Positions 27,321 through 36,915 of a stretch of DNA of 64,000 nucleotides are shown here, one piece after another. The translations under genes and the position numbers were made by a program. The first letter of the stretch is position 1. Every line of letters begins with the position of its first letter. The DNA comes from a virus. The notes beneath the pieces were generated by a model that saw nothing but the letters and a program-made list of their open reading frames with translations, ran no database searches and was not told the origin of the DNA. The stretch lies in IMG/VR virus record IMGVR_UViG_3300032516_000011, positions 39,724 through 103,723 of that record. The stretch is one strand, 5' to 3'.

Positions 27321-28478
27321 TTACACCTTAGCCTGCATTTTTGCAAGATCAACACCTAAAAGATCTCTTGCCATATTCATGTTCATATTCTCTAATTCTG
27401 TCTCCATTTTTTCCACCTCTACAATGTCTTGCTTTTTTCCAGCCATTGTACGCTTAAGTTGGGCAATTTGCATACGAGCATCACGAATTTTTTGTGCCGC
27501 TTCGATAACTGCAGTTTGTCGTTTTGCAGCATCTTTATGTTTATATACCAACTTCACTACATCCTGAACATCGTTGTATAAGGTGTGGATTTTATTTTTT
27601 TCTGGAGAAATCATTTCAAGAATAAGCGAATGTACACTCTTTTCTTGTTCCGGCTTATTCCAGGCAATATGACGATACATTTCAAGTTCGTCAATCTGAA
27701 CAGCGTCTCTTCCATTTAGCCATGCTTCAGCTTGAAGTACCCGTATAGATGTTTTAAAGGTTCTGTCGGATACGGCAGTAATGTCTTTTCTAATTGCCTC
27801 GCGAACTTTTACTATGTGCGCGTATAGATTTTCATCTATTTGAATTTTTTCTATCTCTTCTTGCGCGGCACGAATATCCACCAAACTCACAGTTGCCTTT
27901 GGGGTTTGTTTTGCAAGCTGTAACATTTTAACGAAGCTGGAAGGTTCATGTATAGACTGCAAGTGATACTTTAAAATAAAGCGATCAAAGAAGGCATCCA
28001 GCCCATCATCGGTCTCAGGAATTTCGTTTGATGCGCCGGCAATTGTAACCAGGTCCAAAGGAACGGCTACACCGTCATTAAAGAATACTCGTTCGTTCAA
28101 TACAGTCAATAGCGCATTGAGAATAGAACTATTTGCCTTGAAAATTTCATCCAAGAATGCTGTATTAGCTTCTGGTAATTTGTTTTTTGTAACCCGATAG
28201 TATCGTTCTTCTTCCAATCCTTTTAATGAGATAGGACCAAACAATTCTTCTGGTGTTGAGAATTTCGTTAGCAACCAACCAAAAAATTTGGAGCCCGTAA
28301 TTCTTCGATTCCACTCATTAATGAGTAAAGACTTGGCAATACCTGCAGGACCAAGTAATAGTAAATTTGTTGACGATAATGTAGCCAACATAACCCCACG
28401 AATAGCTGCGGACCTTTCAACCAAAATCTGGTTCATTTCATGCTCTACAGCTAAAAATTTCTCTCTGGTACTGATCAT
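27321..28478 (-). CDS. MoxR/RavA-like AAA+ ATPase
   Basis: 385 residues. Walker A is LLLGPAGIAKS (about 35-45). Walker B is TAFLDEIFKANSSILNALL (about 112-130), followed by sensor 1 (TIAGASNEIPE) and the GLDAFFDRF arginine-finger region, all typical of the MoxR branch and close to RavA. The C-terminal third is coiled-coil helix. It overlaps the gene before it by ATGA and precedes the VWA partner, giving a three-gene operon. Confidence 0.82.
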   Translation of the reverse strand: MISTREKFLAVEHEMNQILVERSAAIRGVMLATLSSTNLLLLGPAGIAKSLLINEWNRRITGSKFFGWLLTKFSTPEELFGPISLKGLEEERYYRVTKNKLPEANTAFLDEIFKANSSILNALLTVLNERVFFNDGVAVPLDLVTIAGASNEIPETDDGLDAFFDRFILKYHLQSIHEPSSFVKMLQLAKQTPKATVSLVDIRAAQEEIEKIQIDENLYAHIVKVREAIRKDITAVSDRTFKTSIRVLQAEAWLNGRDAVQIDELEMYRHIAWNKPEQEKSVHSLILEMISPEKNKIHTLYNDVQDVVKLVYKHKDAAKRQTAVIEAAQKIRDARMQIAQLKRTMAGKKQDIVEVEKMETELENMNMNMARDLLGVDLAKMQAKV

Positions 28479-29164
28479 CGACGCCCTCCTAAAAACATTT
28501 CTGGTGACATACTTTGTAATTCAATTAGTGTTCCGGCAAACTGTGGACCATATTTCAATAGCTTTCCAAAGATTTCTAATATCCCCCCCAAAATGCGTTG
28601 GATTTCTCTTTGTTCCGCCAAATCAATTGGTACGGGACTCACGAGCTTTATATACATATCTTCGGTCGCTCCATGTACAACAATTTCGTAAGGCTGGTTT
28701 TTTGGTACGGGATCCATGCCGAATTTTACGGCAAACTCTGTTCTTTGAGTTTCGTCAAATTTTATAGGGGCTGCTCCACCCAAAGTTAATAAAGGCTTGG
28801 TTGGTGAAATTGCCTGCCCTACTTGTGGTGACGTAGAATTTGTAAATGGTGCCACACCTGTCGGAGATGGAGAAGTTGCAGAGGCTTCCGCAATAGCATC
28901 AGCCACGTTCGGCATCGCTGCACGAAAAAACTTTTGTTTGGTATATATAATACCTTCTTCTTTCGTGATATTTGGGCGCCCATATTCAACAGGTTCTGGA
29001 ATGGCCTGTTCCATATTCATGCTAACTAGGCTTTCCGCTAAACAAAACCAGCAGCGTCGTTGACTTGGATCAGCATTTTTCGCAAGCTCCTCATTTGTCA
29101 TTTGTTCGCGTTTACATATAGGACAAATGGGAAGTTTGGTCAATTGGTCTGGAATTAATGACAT
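28475..29164 (-). CDS. Zinc-finger protein leading the MoxR-VWA operon
   Basis: 229 residues. Two CxxC pairs near the N-terminus (CPICKRE and CWFC, about residues 14-42) form a treble-clef or ribbon. A Pro/Ser/Thr-rich flexible stretch covers about 90-135. The C-terminal half has strands and a hydrophobic helix (RILGGILEIFGKLLKYG). First gene of the operon, overlapping the MoxR start by ATGA. It is probably a specificity or adaptor subunit for the ATPase, by inference. Confidence 0.55.
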   Translation of the reverse strand: MSLIPDQLTKLPICPICKREQMTNEELAKNADPSQRRCWFCLAESLVSMNMEQAIPEPVEYGRPNITKEEGIIYTKQKFFRAAMPNVADAIAEASATSPSPTGVAPFTNSTSPQVGQAISPTKPLLTLGGAAPIKFDETQRTEFAVKFGMDPVPKNQPYEIVVHGATEDMYIKLVSPVPIDLAEQREIQRILGGILEIFGKLLKYGPQFAGTLIELQSMSPEMFLGGRR

Positions 29165-29190
29165 TGTGTATCCTTAAATTGTTATAATAA

Positions 29191-29345
29191 AAAAAGCCCC
29201 AGCCATATGCTGGGCGATCTGACAGCGGAGGTAATAAAACCCCTATTTTGATATCCTACTTACCAGTAGGTTTTCGTTGCGTCACAAGGGATACATTCCC
29301 GGAACGCCATGCATTTTGATACATTTAGTATACCATTAGTTTATG
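29191..29345 (-). ncRNA. Structured leader or small RNA with terminator
   Basis: Between the RNA polymerase gene and the zinc-finger/MoxR operon, the minus strand shows three hairpins in a row: GGGA/TCCC near 29300-29312, CCTAC/GTAGG near 29258-29273, and CCCAGC/GCTGGG followed by CTTTTTTT at about 29210-29186. The last has the form of an intrinsic terminator placed before the first gene, so this is a leader attenuator or a separate small RNA. No ORF explains it. Confidence 0.5.
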
Positions 29346-29365
29346 GTTTAGTGAGATATAAACAG

Positions 29366-29454
29366 TTACCATAGAATCTTATACCACAAAAGTTATTGAC
29401 TTTTACCTGGTTTTTTAGTATTATATATAAAAAGGCATAAACAATCTATGGTAA
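29366..29454. repeat. Inverted repeat around the RNA polymerase promoter
   Basis: TTACCATAGA (29366-29375) and TCTATGGTAA (29445-29454) are a perfect 10-bp inverted repeat. It is centred on the promoter, and the second arm covers the start codon of the polymerase gene. It is a possible operator pair or looping site. Confidence 0.45.
29396..29424 (+). promoter_or_regulatory. Sigma70-like promoter of the phage RNA polymerase gene
   Basis: TTGACT at 29396-29401, 17-bp spacer, TATTAT at 29419-29424, about 24 bp before the ATG at 29448. The host enzyme can therefore transcribe the phage polymerase gene. Confidence 0.75.
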
Positions 29455-32400
29455 ATAAACTCGATCCAGGCTTACAGTCCAAGAATATTCAACAAGCTAT
29501 AGTTGAAACCATTTCTGCACAATTTCCAATAAAAGGCCACTATCAAACTTTGGAACTTATAAAGCCACTAATTATTTCTGATGAATTAGATGATCAAGAT
29601 TTTCCTGGGCAACGAGAGGCTAAATTAAGCGGACGATCTTGGCAAGTACCTGTTTATGGAACCTTTCGTCTTATAGATAATAAAACTGGAAACATCATTG
29701 ATCAGATTAAGGATATTAAAGTTGCTAATATACCAAAACTTACCGATCGATTTTCCATGCTAATCGATGGCAACGAATACACCACCATGAACCAATTTCG
29801 TTTAAAGCCGGGTATCTATACTCGAAAAAAAGCAAATGATGAAATGGAATCACAATTTAATTTAGCGGTGGGGTATAATTTTAAAATGATGATGGACCCT
29901 GCAGACGGTCTTTTTTATCTGTATATCGGCAATCAAAAATTTCATCTTTATACACTTCTTCATGCTTTTGGTGTCCCAGAAAATGAAATGGCTAAAATGT
30001 GGGGCAATGAAATTTTCAATAGAAATAAGTCCTCTGGTATTAATGAGGAGGGCAAAGAAATTCCATTGATGTGGGAAAAACTAAAAAGACAGAAACTTCC
30101 GTATGAGGAAGCACTGAATGCTTTAAAAGAATATTTTGACAAAACACGTATTAATATTGATACCACCGAACTTACTATTGGTAAGGGAGTAGATAGAGTA
30201 ACTTCAGAGGCACTTCTTTTAACATCCAGCAAACTATTAAAAGTATTACGTGGGGAAGAGCCCGAAGATGAGCGTGATAGTTTAGTATTTAAAAATCTAT
30301 TCACAGTAGATGATTTGGTCAAGCAACATATTGCAAAACGTGCTCCAAACATTCAAAAAAATTTATTGGCTCGTACCGATCACAAACAATCTATAAGAGA
30401 AATTATCTCCCCCGATACCTATACCAAAGATATCAAATCATTTTTTACCCAGGGCGATCTTAGTAATCCTTCTCCTCAAACTAACCCCGTTGAAATGCTG
30501 GGTGAATGGAGAAAAACTACTATTATGGGTACTGGTGGAATCCAAAGCCCACACGCCATAACATTTAAAACACGCGATATCCATCCCACACATTTAGGTT
30601 TTCTTGATCCACTTAATACTCCCGAAAGTGGAAAAGTAGGAGTTACCCTTCCATTAGCTATGCACGTCGAAAAACACGGAGATGAAATTAAAACTCCAAT
30701 AGTTACTCCGACTGGTAAAGATAGCTATGTGACACCTATAGAATTTTACCGTATGAAAATTGGATTTCCAGATCAACATGTAGATGGCAAAGCTAAGGGA
30801 GCCACAGTCAAAGCTATGTATCGTGGGCAATCGGTGGTACTTCCTGCTAAAGATATTGATGGATATATTCAAGATCCTACCAGCATGTTTGCATGGACTA
30901 CCAACCTTGTTCCATTTTTAGGCAACAATTCCGGCAACAGGGCTTTGGTAGCGGCAAAAATGGTTACACAAAGTGTAGCATTAAAATCGCCAGAAACCCC
31001 ATTAGTAAAAGTTGTTGGGCAAACAGGAGAAACTCTTGATTCCATATTAGGAAAATTTTTAAAGCCTAAGGTTCCAGAAGGATTTGGAACCGCCACCGTA
31101 ATGAAAATAGAAGGTGATTATGTACATTTACGCAATGACAAGGGTGAGCAAACTAAGGTTGGTTTATATAAAGATTTTCCATTAAATCAAGAATCCTTTA
31201 TTAATTCCAAGCTATTGGTAGATATTGGACAAAAAGTAAAAGAAGGTGAACCCTTAGCAGATACTAATTTTTCTGATGCCAGCGGTAATTTTGCACCTGG
31301 AATAAACGTTAATGTTGCGTATATGCCGTGGCATGGATACAATTACGAAGATGGTATAGTTGTAACGGATGCTCTGGCGAAAAAATTCACGTCGACCGTG
31401 TTGTTAAAGAAAAGTTTGCAGGTTAGTAAAGATAGCATTTTAGATGCAAAAAAGTTTGTTTCATACTACCCCAAAGCATTGACCATACAAAATATTGAAA
31501 AATTAAATGATCTGGGTGTTATTAAGGAAGGTATACACGTAGAGCCCGGAGAAACTTTAATTGCACATTTAAGTAAAATGGATCTTACAGATACTGAGAA
31601 GATTCTAAAGAATATGAATAAAGCTATGTCTAATCCCTATAGAAATCAATCCTTAACTTGGGATGGGGATAATCCTGGAGTTGTTACGCACGTTAGAAAA
31701 GTTGGAAACACTTATCAAATCCATATAAAGGAAGAACAGCCGCTAAAGGTTGGAGATAAATTGGCAGCGCGTTATGGAGACAAGGGTATAATTACAAAAA
31801 TTATTGCCGATAATGAGGCTCCACATACCAAAGACGGTACACGTATCGATATGATGGTAAATATTCATGGTGTTGTAGGACGTATGAATATGGGGCAATT
31901 ACTAGAAGCCGCAGCGGGACGTATAGCACAAAAAACCGGTAAACCCTTTTTAGTAAAGAATTTTTCTGACCATGATTATCTTGGCGAAATTATGAGTGAG
32001 ATGAAAAGTCTAAAAATTGCGCCTAACGAAATATTATTGGACGGTAAAGATGGAAAGCCATTCCAAAAACCTATATTCTGGGGTAACAAGCATTATTTAA
32101 AACTAATGCATGTGGTCGAACATAAATACAATTCGCGCGGATTACCGGGATCCTATGATGCAAATGAACAGCCTATACATGGATCATCAGGAGGACAGTC
32201 GGTTGATCCTCTTCAAATGTATTCTTATTTAGCGCATGGAGCAAGACAAAATTTATATGAATTTACTGCGGTGAAAGGTCAGAAGAATGACGAGTATTGG
32301 CGTGCGCTACAGCTCGGTCTTCCACCTCCTCCACCCCAACGTAATTTTGTATTTGATAAATTCACAAATTATATAAAAGCCGCGGGAGTCAACATTGAAA

Positions 32401-35400
32401 AAAATGGAAATAAATTTAAACTATTTCCAGCGACTTCCGATGATATGCGTAAATGGTCCGCAGGAGAATTGACGGATCCTGGGCATATGTTACGTGGTAA
32501 AGATCTTAGTGAAATTAAGGGTGGATTGTATGATCCAAAATTAACGGGTGGTTTACGTGGTACCAATTGGACGCACTTTACTTTAGAAGAGCCTATCCCT
32601 AATCCATTGTATGAAGGAGCTATAAAATCTATATTGAATCTTAATACGCCACAATTCGATCATATTATAGATGAGGTGGATAAAGAATCTAAAATCAAAG
32701 GTAATCAACGACTTGCTAAAATGTTATCGGATATTGATGTGGATGAAGAGCTGGCAAAAGCTAAAGACTCGCTAAAAACTGCTGGTCCAACACAGGTTAA
32801 TGGAATCAATAAAAGAATTCGTTATCTAAGTATTTTAAAAGAAAAAAACTTGCGTCCAGAAAAAGCGTATATGATGGAAATTATTCCGGTCCTTCCTCCT
32901 ATATATAGGCCTGTATATCCTTTGCCTTCTGGCGATACACAAAACTCTCCAATTAATTATCATTATAGAGATGTGGCGATTTTAAATAAAGCTATTAAAG
33001 ATATAAAAGGTCAAGGACATTTGTTCGATGAGTTTGAACAAAATAAAAAGAATAGGGCTGATTTATACAAGGCTACAAAAGCTCTGATGGGATTAGCTGA
33101 ACCTATAACATTCACTACACGAAAATATGAGGGTTTATTAGGTACTCTTGCCGGCGATTCACCAAAACAGGGTTTCATACAAAATAAAGCTTGGTCGAAA
33201 CGACAAGATTTATCCGCTCGATCTACTATTACTGTTGAACCTTCTTTGGGCATTGATCAGGTCGGGTTGCCCGATATAATGTTAAAGGATTTATTTAAAC
33301 CTTTCATAATGAGAGAACTCGTTCGGCAGGGATATAAACCAACAGAAGCTTTAGAACAAATCAAAACTTGGACGCCTGTAGCAGAACAAGCATTGAATAA
33401 TAGTATTAAGCAAAGGCCCGTACTATTGAATAGAGCTCCGTCATTACATAAACACTCGGTACAAGCATTTTGGCCACAAAGATACGATGGGCACAGTATT
33501 CGAGTAAGCCCCTTATCGGCCAAAGGATTCAACTTTGATTTTGATGGAGATACAATGTCGGTTCATGTACCAGTATCAGAAAAAGCAGTGGAAGAAGCTA
33601 AGGGTATGTTACCAACTAAAAATTTATATAAGGCTGGGGATAGATCACAAATGATTAATATAGAACAAGATTATCAGCTTGGGCTATATTATTTATCCAA
33701 AATAACCGGCGATAGTGGTAAACACTTCTCTTCAATAAATAAGGCCACTAAAGAAATAAAAGATCGAACTACTAGCTTTACATTAGATGGTAAAACAATG
33801 ACCTTGGGGCAATGGGCAATAAATGAGCCCCTTCCTTCGGAACTCCGAGATTATACTAGAACCATGGATTCAAAAATAGTAAAAGAATTAATTGAAATAT
33901 TATTTCAAAAGTATCCAGGATACTTAGGAACTGTGATAGATGCTTGGAAAGAATTAGGCCGTGTATATGCGGTAGAACGTGGAAGTACTATATCTATAAC
34001 AGATATGGTCATAGATAGAAAATATCGTGATATTATTCTAAAGAAAGCTGAGAATAAGATAAAGCCCGGCATGGATAAATACGAGATCGCCAATATATAT
34101 GAAGACGCAAAAAAAGAAATGGAAGATGCTCAGGACCATAATCTTAAAGGAAAAAATAATTTCTATGATATGTTACAAGCAGGAAGTACATCAAAGAAAG
34201 GACAAGTAACACAAATCCTATCAATGCCCGGCATTGTTCAAGATGTACATGGAATTCCCATTCCGCATCCGATAAAGAAATCATATTCAGAAGGCCTAGA
34301 CACCTTTGATTATTGGAATCAATCATATGGTGCTCGTAAGGGTGTGGTAGATAGATCTGTTAATACACAGGATTCGGGGGCACTGAATAAAGAATTATTA
34401 TTTACTACTAAAAGTTTGCTTATTACGGAAGAAGATTGTGGTACCCCAGATGGTATAATTATGTCTACAAATTCAAAGGAAGTGATGGATCGGTTCTTAT
34501 CACAAGACGTTCCAGGAGTAGGCCATCGCAATGATCTTATAACTAATGAACGTGTGTTGAAGGCTAAAGTAAAGAAAATTGAAAGTTTACCTGTACGTTC
34601 TTCTCTAACATGTGAAGCGGATAATGGAGTATGTCAAAAATGCTACGGCCTTATGGCAAATGGACAATTGGCACGTATAGGAGAAAATGTAGGTGTTATC
34701 GATTCAGAAGCCCTTACCGAACGGTCCACACAGTTGACAATGCAAACATTCCATACTGGAGGCGCCGGTAAAGGTTCTTCAGTTACTTTAGGGTTTCCGC
34801 GATTAGAGGAATTGTTATATGTACCACAAAAAATTCGAGATGCAGGAGTTTTATCAAAAGAGGTAGGAATCGTAACTAATATTTCAGATAACCCTGCTGG
34901 CGGTAAAAATCTGTATATAGGACAAAATAATTACTATATCCCGCGTGAGCGTACATTATTAGTTTCAGTCGGATCCAAAGTTAATCGTGGAGATAGATTG
35001 ACAGATGGTTCTATAAAACCTCAGGAACTATCTGAATTAAAGGGACATTTAGCAGCACAAGAATATGTTGCTGATGAGATTAATAATATCTATGAAAATA
35101 AATTTGCTAGAAAAACATTTGAAACAGTATTACGTGGAGTTGCAAATAATGCAGAAATTACAAATGTTCCAGACGAGGTGGAAGACCAAGTTCATTTTAT
35201 GCGTGGAGATACTGTACCAATTACGCGCGTTAAAAGGCTTAACAGAGAATTCCAAGCAGAGGGGAAACCTTCAATTGAATATAAGCCTTTTTTCAAGTCA
35301 TTGTCAGTACTGCCGTTACATAATGAAGATTGGCTTAGTCGTTTAAGCACTAATCGATTACGACAAACTATACAAGAAGCTTCGGCAATGGGCATGGAAA

Positions 35401-35492
35401 GTGATACAAAAGGAACGGATCCAATGTCCTCCTATCTTTATGGCTTGGACTTTGGTCAAGAAACAGACCCAAAGAAAAAGAAATTCTATTAA
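29448..35492 (+). CDS. Single-chain RNA polymerase, fused beta and beta-prime subunits
   Basis: 2014 residues. Residues 1 to about 950 are beta-like: MPWHGYNYEDG (626 on), GDKLAARYGDKG with the two active-site lysines K771 and K779, and GVVGRMNMGQLLE. A PPPPP linker near 960 follows. Beta-prime then starts at MRKWSAGEL. It includes LPVLPPIYRP-like IPVLPPIYRP, LLNRAPSLHKHS, the catalytic NFDFDGD (1362-1368, Mg ligands D1364, D1366, D1368), zinc ligands C1664, C1722, C1729, C1732, and the trigger-loop region TQLTMQTFHTGG. The first beta-prime zinc finger is missing. No alpha, omega or sigma gene is seen nearby. It transcribes phage genes in the host cell. Confidence 0.92.
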   Translation: MVNKLDPGLQSKNIQQAIVETISAQFPIKGHYQTLELIKPLIISDELDDQDFPGQREAKLSGRSWQVPVYGTFRLIDNKTGNIIDQIKDIKVANIPKLTDRFSMLIDGNEYTTMNQFRLKPGIYTRKKANDEMESQFNLAVGYNFKMMMDPADGLFYLYIGNQKFHLYTLLHAFGVPENEMAKMWGNEIFNRNKSSGINEEGKEIPLMWEKLKRQKLPYEEALNALKEYFDKTRINIDTTELTIGKGVDRVTSEALLLTSSKLLKVLRGEEPEDERDSLVFKNLFTVDDLVKQHIAKRAPNIQKNLLARTDHKQSIREIISPDTYTKDIKSFFTQGDLSNPSPQTNPVEMLGEWRKTTIMGTGGIQSPHAITFKTRDIHPTHLGFLDPLNTPESGKVGVTLPLAMHVEKHGDEIKTPIVTPTGKDSYVTPIEFYRMKIGFPDQHVDGKAKGATVKAMYRGQSVVLPAKDIDGYIQDPTSMFAWTTNLVPFLGNNSGNRALVAAKMVTQSVALKSPETPLVKVVGQTGETLDSILGKFLKPKVPEGFGTATVMKIEGDYVHLRNDKGEQTKVGLYKDFPLNQESFINSKLLVDIGQKVKEGEPLADTNFSDASGNFAPGINVNVAYMPWHGYNYEDGIVVTDALAKKFTSTVLLKKSLQVSKDSILDAKKFVSYYPKALTIQNIEKLNDLGVIKEGIHVEPGETLIAHLSKMDLTDTEKILKNMNKAMSNPYRNQSLTWDGDNPGVVTHVRKVGNTYQIHIKEEQPLKVGDKLAARYGDKGIITKIIADNEAPHTKDGTRIDMMVNIHGVVGRMNMGQLLEAAAGRIAQKTGKPFLVKNFSDHDYLGEIMSEMKSLKIAPNEILLDGKDGKPFQKPIFWGNKHYLKLMHVVEHKYNSRGLPGSYDANEQPIHGSSGGQSVDPLQMYSYLAHGARQNLYEFTAVKGQKNDEYWRALQLGLPPPPPQRNFVFDKFTNYIKAAGVNIEKNGNKFKLFPATSDDMRKWSAGELTDPGHMLRGKDLSEIKGGLYDPKLTGGLRGTNWTHFTLEEPIPNPLYEGAIKSILNLNTPQFDHIIDEVDKESKIKGNQRLAKMLSDIDVDEELAKAKDSLKTAGPTQVNGINKRIRYLSILKEKNLRPEKAYMMEIIPVLPPIYRPVYPLPSGDTQNSPINYHYRDVAILNKAIKDIKGQGHLFDEFEQNKKNRADLYKATKALMGLAEPITFTTRKYEGLLGTLAGDSPKQGFIQNKAWSKRQDLSARSTITVEPSLGIDQVGLPDIMLKDLFKPFIMRELVRQGYKPTEALEQIKTWTPVAEQALNNSIKQRPVLLNRAPSLHKHSVQAFWPQRYDGHSIRVSPLSAKGFNFDFDGDTMSVHVPVSEKAVEEAKGMLPTKNLYKAGDRSQMINIEQDYQLGLYYLSKITGDSGKHFSSINKATKEIKDRTTSFTLDGKTMTLGQWAINEPLPSELRDYTRTMDSKIVKELIEILFQKYPGYLGTVIDAWKELGRVYAVERGSTISITDMVIDRKYRDIILKKAENKIKPGMDKYEIANIYEDAKKEMEDAQDHNLKGKNNFYDMLQAGSTSKKGQVTQILSMPGIVQDVHGIPIPHPIKKSYSEGLDTFDYWNQSYGARKGVVDRSVNTQDSGALNKELLFTTKSLLITEEDCGTPDGIIMSTNSKEVMDRFLSQDVPGVGHRNDLITNERVLKAKVKKIESLPVRSSLTCEADNGVCQKCYGLMANGQLARIGENVGVIDSEALTERSTQLTMQTFHTGGAGKGSSVTLGFPRLEELLYVPQKIRDAGVLSKEVGIVTNISDNPAGGKNLYIGQNNYYIPRERTLLVSVGSKVNRGDRLTDGSIKPQELSELKGHLAAQEYVADEINNIYENKFARKTFETVLRGVANNAEITNVPDEVEDQVHFMRGDTVPITRVKRLNREFQAEGKPSIEYKPFFKSLSVLPLHNEDWLSRLSTNRLRQTIQEASAMGMESDTKGTDPMSSYLYGLDFGQETDPKKKKFY

Positions 35493-35504
35493 GGTAAAAA
35501 AATA

Positions 35505-35527
35505 AAGGGGGAAATTATTTCCCCCTT
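35505..35527. terminator. Bidirectional terminator after the RNA polymerase gene
   Basis: A 10-bp stem (AAGGGGGAAA/TTTCCCCCTT) with a 3-nt loop, flanked by T-rich tracts in both directions. It separates the polymerase gene from the convergent minus-strand operon. Confidence 0.8.
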
Positions 35528-35531
35528 CTTG

Positions 35532-35897
35532 TTAATTTACTGGTTCGCCCATACCAAAAGAATTTGCCCACAAGCGCTCACCCCCACCAAAAGACATTTC
35601 AAAACAACCCATGTGTACACGCCTCATCAGGGCAGATAATTCCCAACCATAGATTAGTACTAAATGTTTAATATGGCGCATAGCATCTATGCTAGTGCGA
35701 CCAACATTAATATCTTCTATGGTAACAGTAAAAAAATCTTCTGCTGAGGCGTTATTTGAGATTGTAGCAAATGCTTCTAGATCGGGATTAGTTATCAAGA
35801 TCTGTCCATATGCTGGAGATAGCGTAAATACCTCTCCATAAGGTGATCGATTATACATTCCTGTAGGCTGTTTAGTAAAATCTAGCAAATAAATCAT
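35532..35897 (-). CDS. Hypothetical protein
   Basis: 121 residues from the ATG at 35897, chosen because it overlaps the stop of the gene before it as ATGA (a longer frame begins at 35921). It has beta-rich first and helical second parts (SIDAMRHIKHLVLIYGWELSALMRR). It is not recognised. Confidence 0.5.
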   Translation of the reverse strand: MIYLLDFTKQPTGMYNRSPYGEVFTLSPAYGQILITNPDLEAFATISNNASAEDFFTVTIEDINVGRTSIDAMRHIKHLVLIYGWELSALMRRVHMGCFEMSFGGGERLWANSFGMGEPVN

Positions 35898-36859
35898 TCG
35901 CCAAGCTTTACTGCACCCCAAATAGTTTCAAATGAGAGGGCGGTGCCTTTTTTAGGTCCAATGGTCTGAACCTTAAGGTTTTTCCAACTTGCATCCCCAT
36001 CCATTTTACGCTCCTGAATGTTTAAATCTTTGACATTAGGATATGGATAAAAATCGAGTTGCGAATTATATAGATTTGAGTTTACAACAATAACATAATG
36101 TTTTACTGAGTTGTAAACTTTCTTCATCAATATAATTCTGACAGTTTTTGGATTTGTTTGAAAATACATTTGTGCTACAAGATCATCGCTTCCATACCTA
36201 TCGGACTCTATAAGAATCAATGCGGATAATTCGTTATGAAAAATGACGTCATATTTTAGACTGGGGAAAATACGCTCCACAGGCTGCATTTCATCGACAG
36301 TTGTATGCCAAAAATCATTTTGTTCCACTATATAGTTCCAACACGATTCGGTTCGGGGTTTCCCTGGAAGATCTTTAAATGGATAAGGGAATTGATTAAC
36401 AAAGTTATTCAACAATCTTGGCCGTTGTTGCTTTGTAAACGTATATTTATCTGAAATCCATTCTGACAATTCTGACAATATTGCCGATAACTTTGTGCCA
36501 GAATTAAGAAGTACCTGTCGAGTTTCGCTTTCTAACAAACACACTGCTAAAGAATCGTCTGGAGTAATATCGTAGATAGGACGAAATAATTTCTTTGGTT
36601 CCCATTGTGGGTTATGTGTGATGAATGAATACGCTTGACTTCCAATCGATACTAAACTTGCGCGTTCTTCTGGTTTATGTAGTCGTTGCACACCGAACGT
36701 GGCGGATTTGAGGGTGGGATAAAATCTAAATTGTGGAAACCCATCTTTAGTTAGGGTCCCAGCATTGGTAATATTCAGTCCGATGATAGCAGTATTAGGC
36801 TCGACTGGGACTGTCATAAGTTCACTATTTTCTTTAGCATTGAGAAATACAACTTCCAT
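35894..36859 (-). CDS. Hypothetical protein, 321 residues
   Basis: A strong ribosome binding site (AAGGAGC) precedes the ATG. The sequence is mixed alpha/beta with an LNNFVNQFPYPFKDLPGKPR central part and a strand-rich C-terminus. No motif is recognised. It lies downstream of the ClpC-like gene with about 55 nt between, so it may be co-transcribed with it. Confidence 0.5.
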   Translation of the reverse strand: MEVVFLNAKENSELMTVPVEPNTAIIGLNITNAGTLTKDGFPQFRFYPTLKSATFGVQRLHKPEERASLVSIGSQAYSFITHNPQWEPKKLFRPIYDITPDDSLAVCLLESETRQVLLNSGTKLSAILSELSEWISDKYTFTKQQRPRLLNNFVNQFPYPFKDLPGKPRTESCWNYIVEQNDFWHTTVDEMQPVERIFPSLKYDVIFHNELSALILIESDRYGSDDLVAQMYFQTNPKTVRIILMKKVYNSVKHYVIVVNSNLYNSQLDFYPYPNVKDLNIQERKMDGDASWKNLKVQTIGPKKGTALSFETIWGAVKLGE

Positions 36860-36915
36860 TGTGAAAGCTCCTTTTAAAAATTATTATAAGTTGGCGGAAT
36901 TTCTTCCGCCACTAT

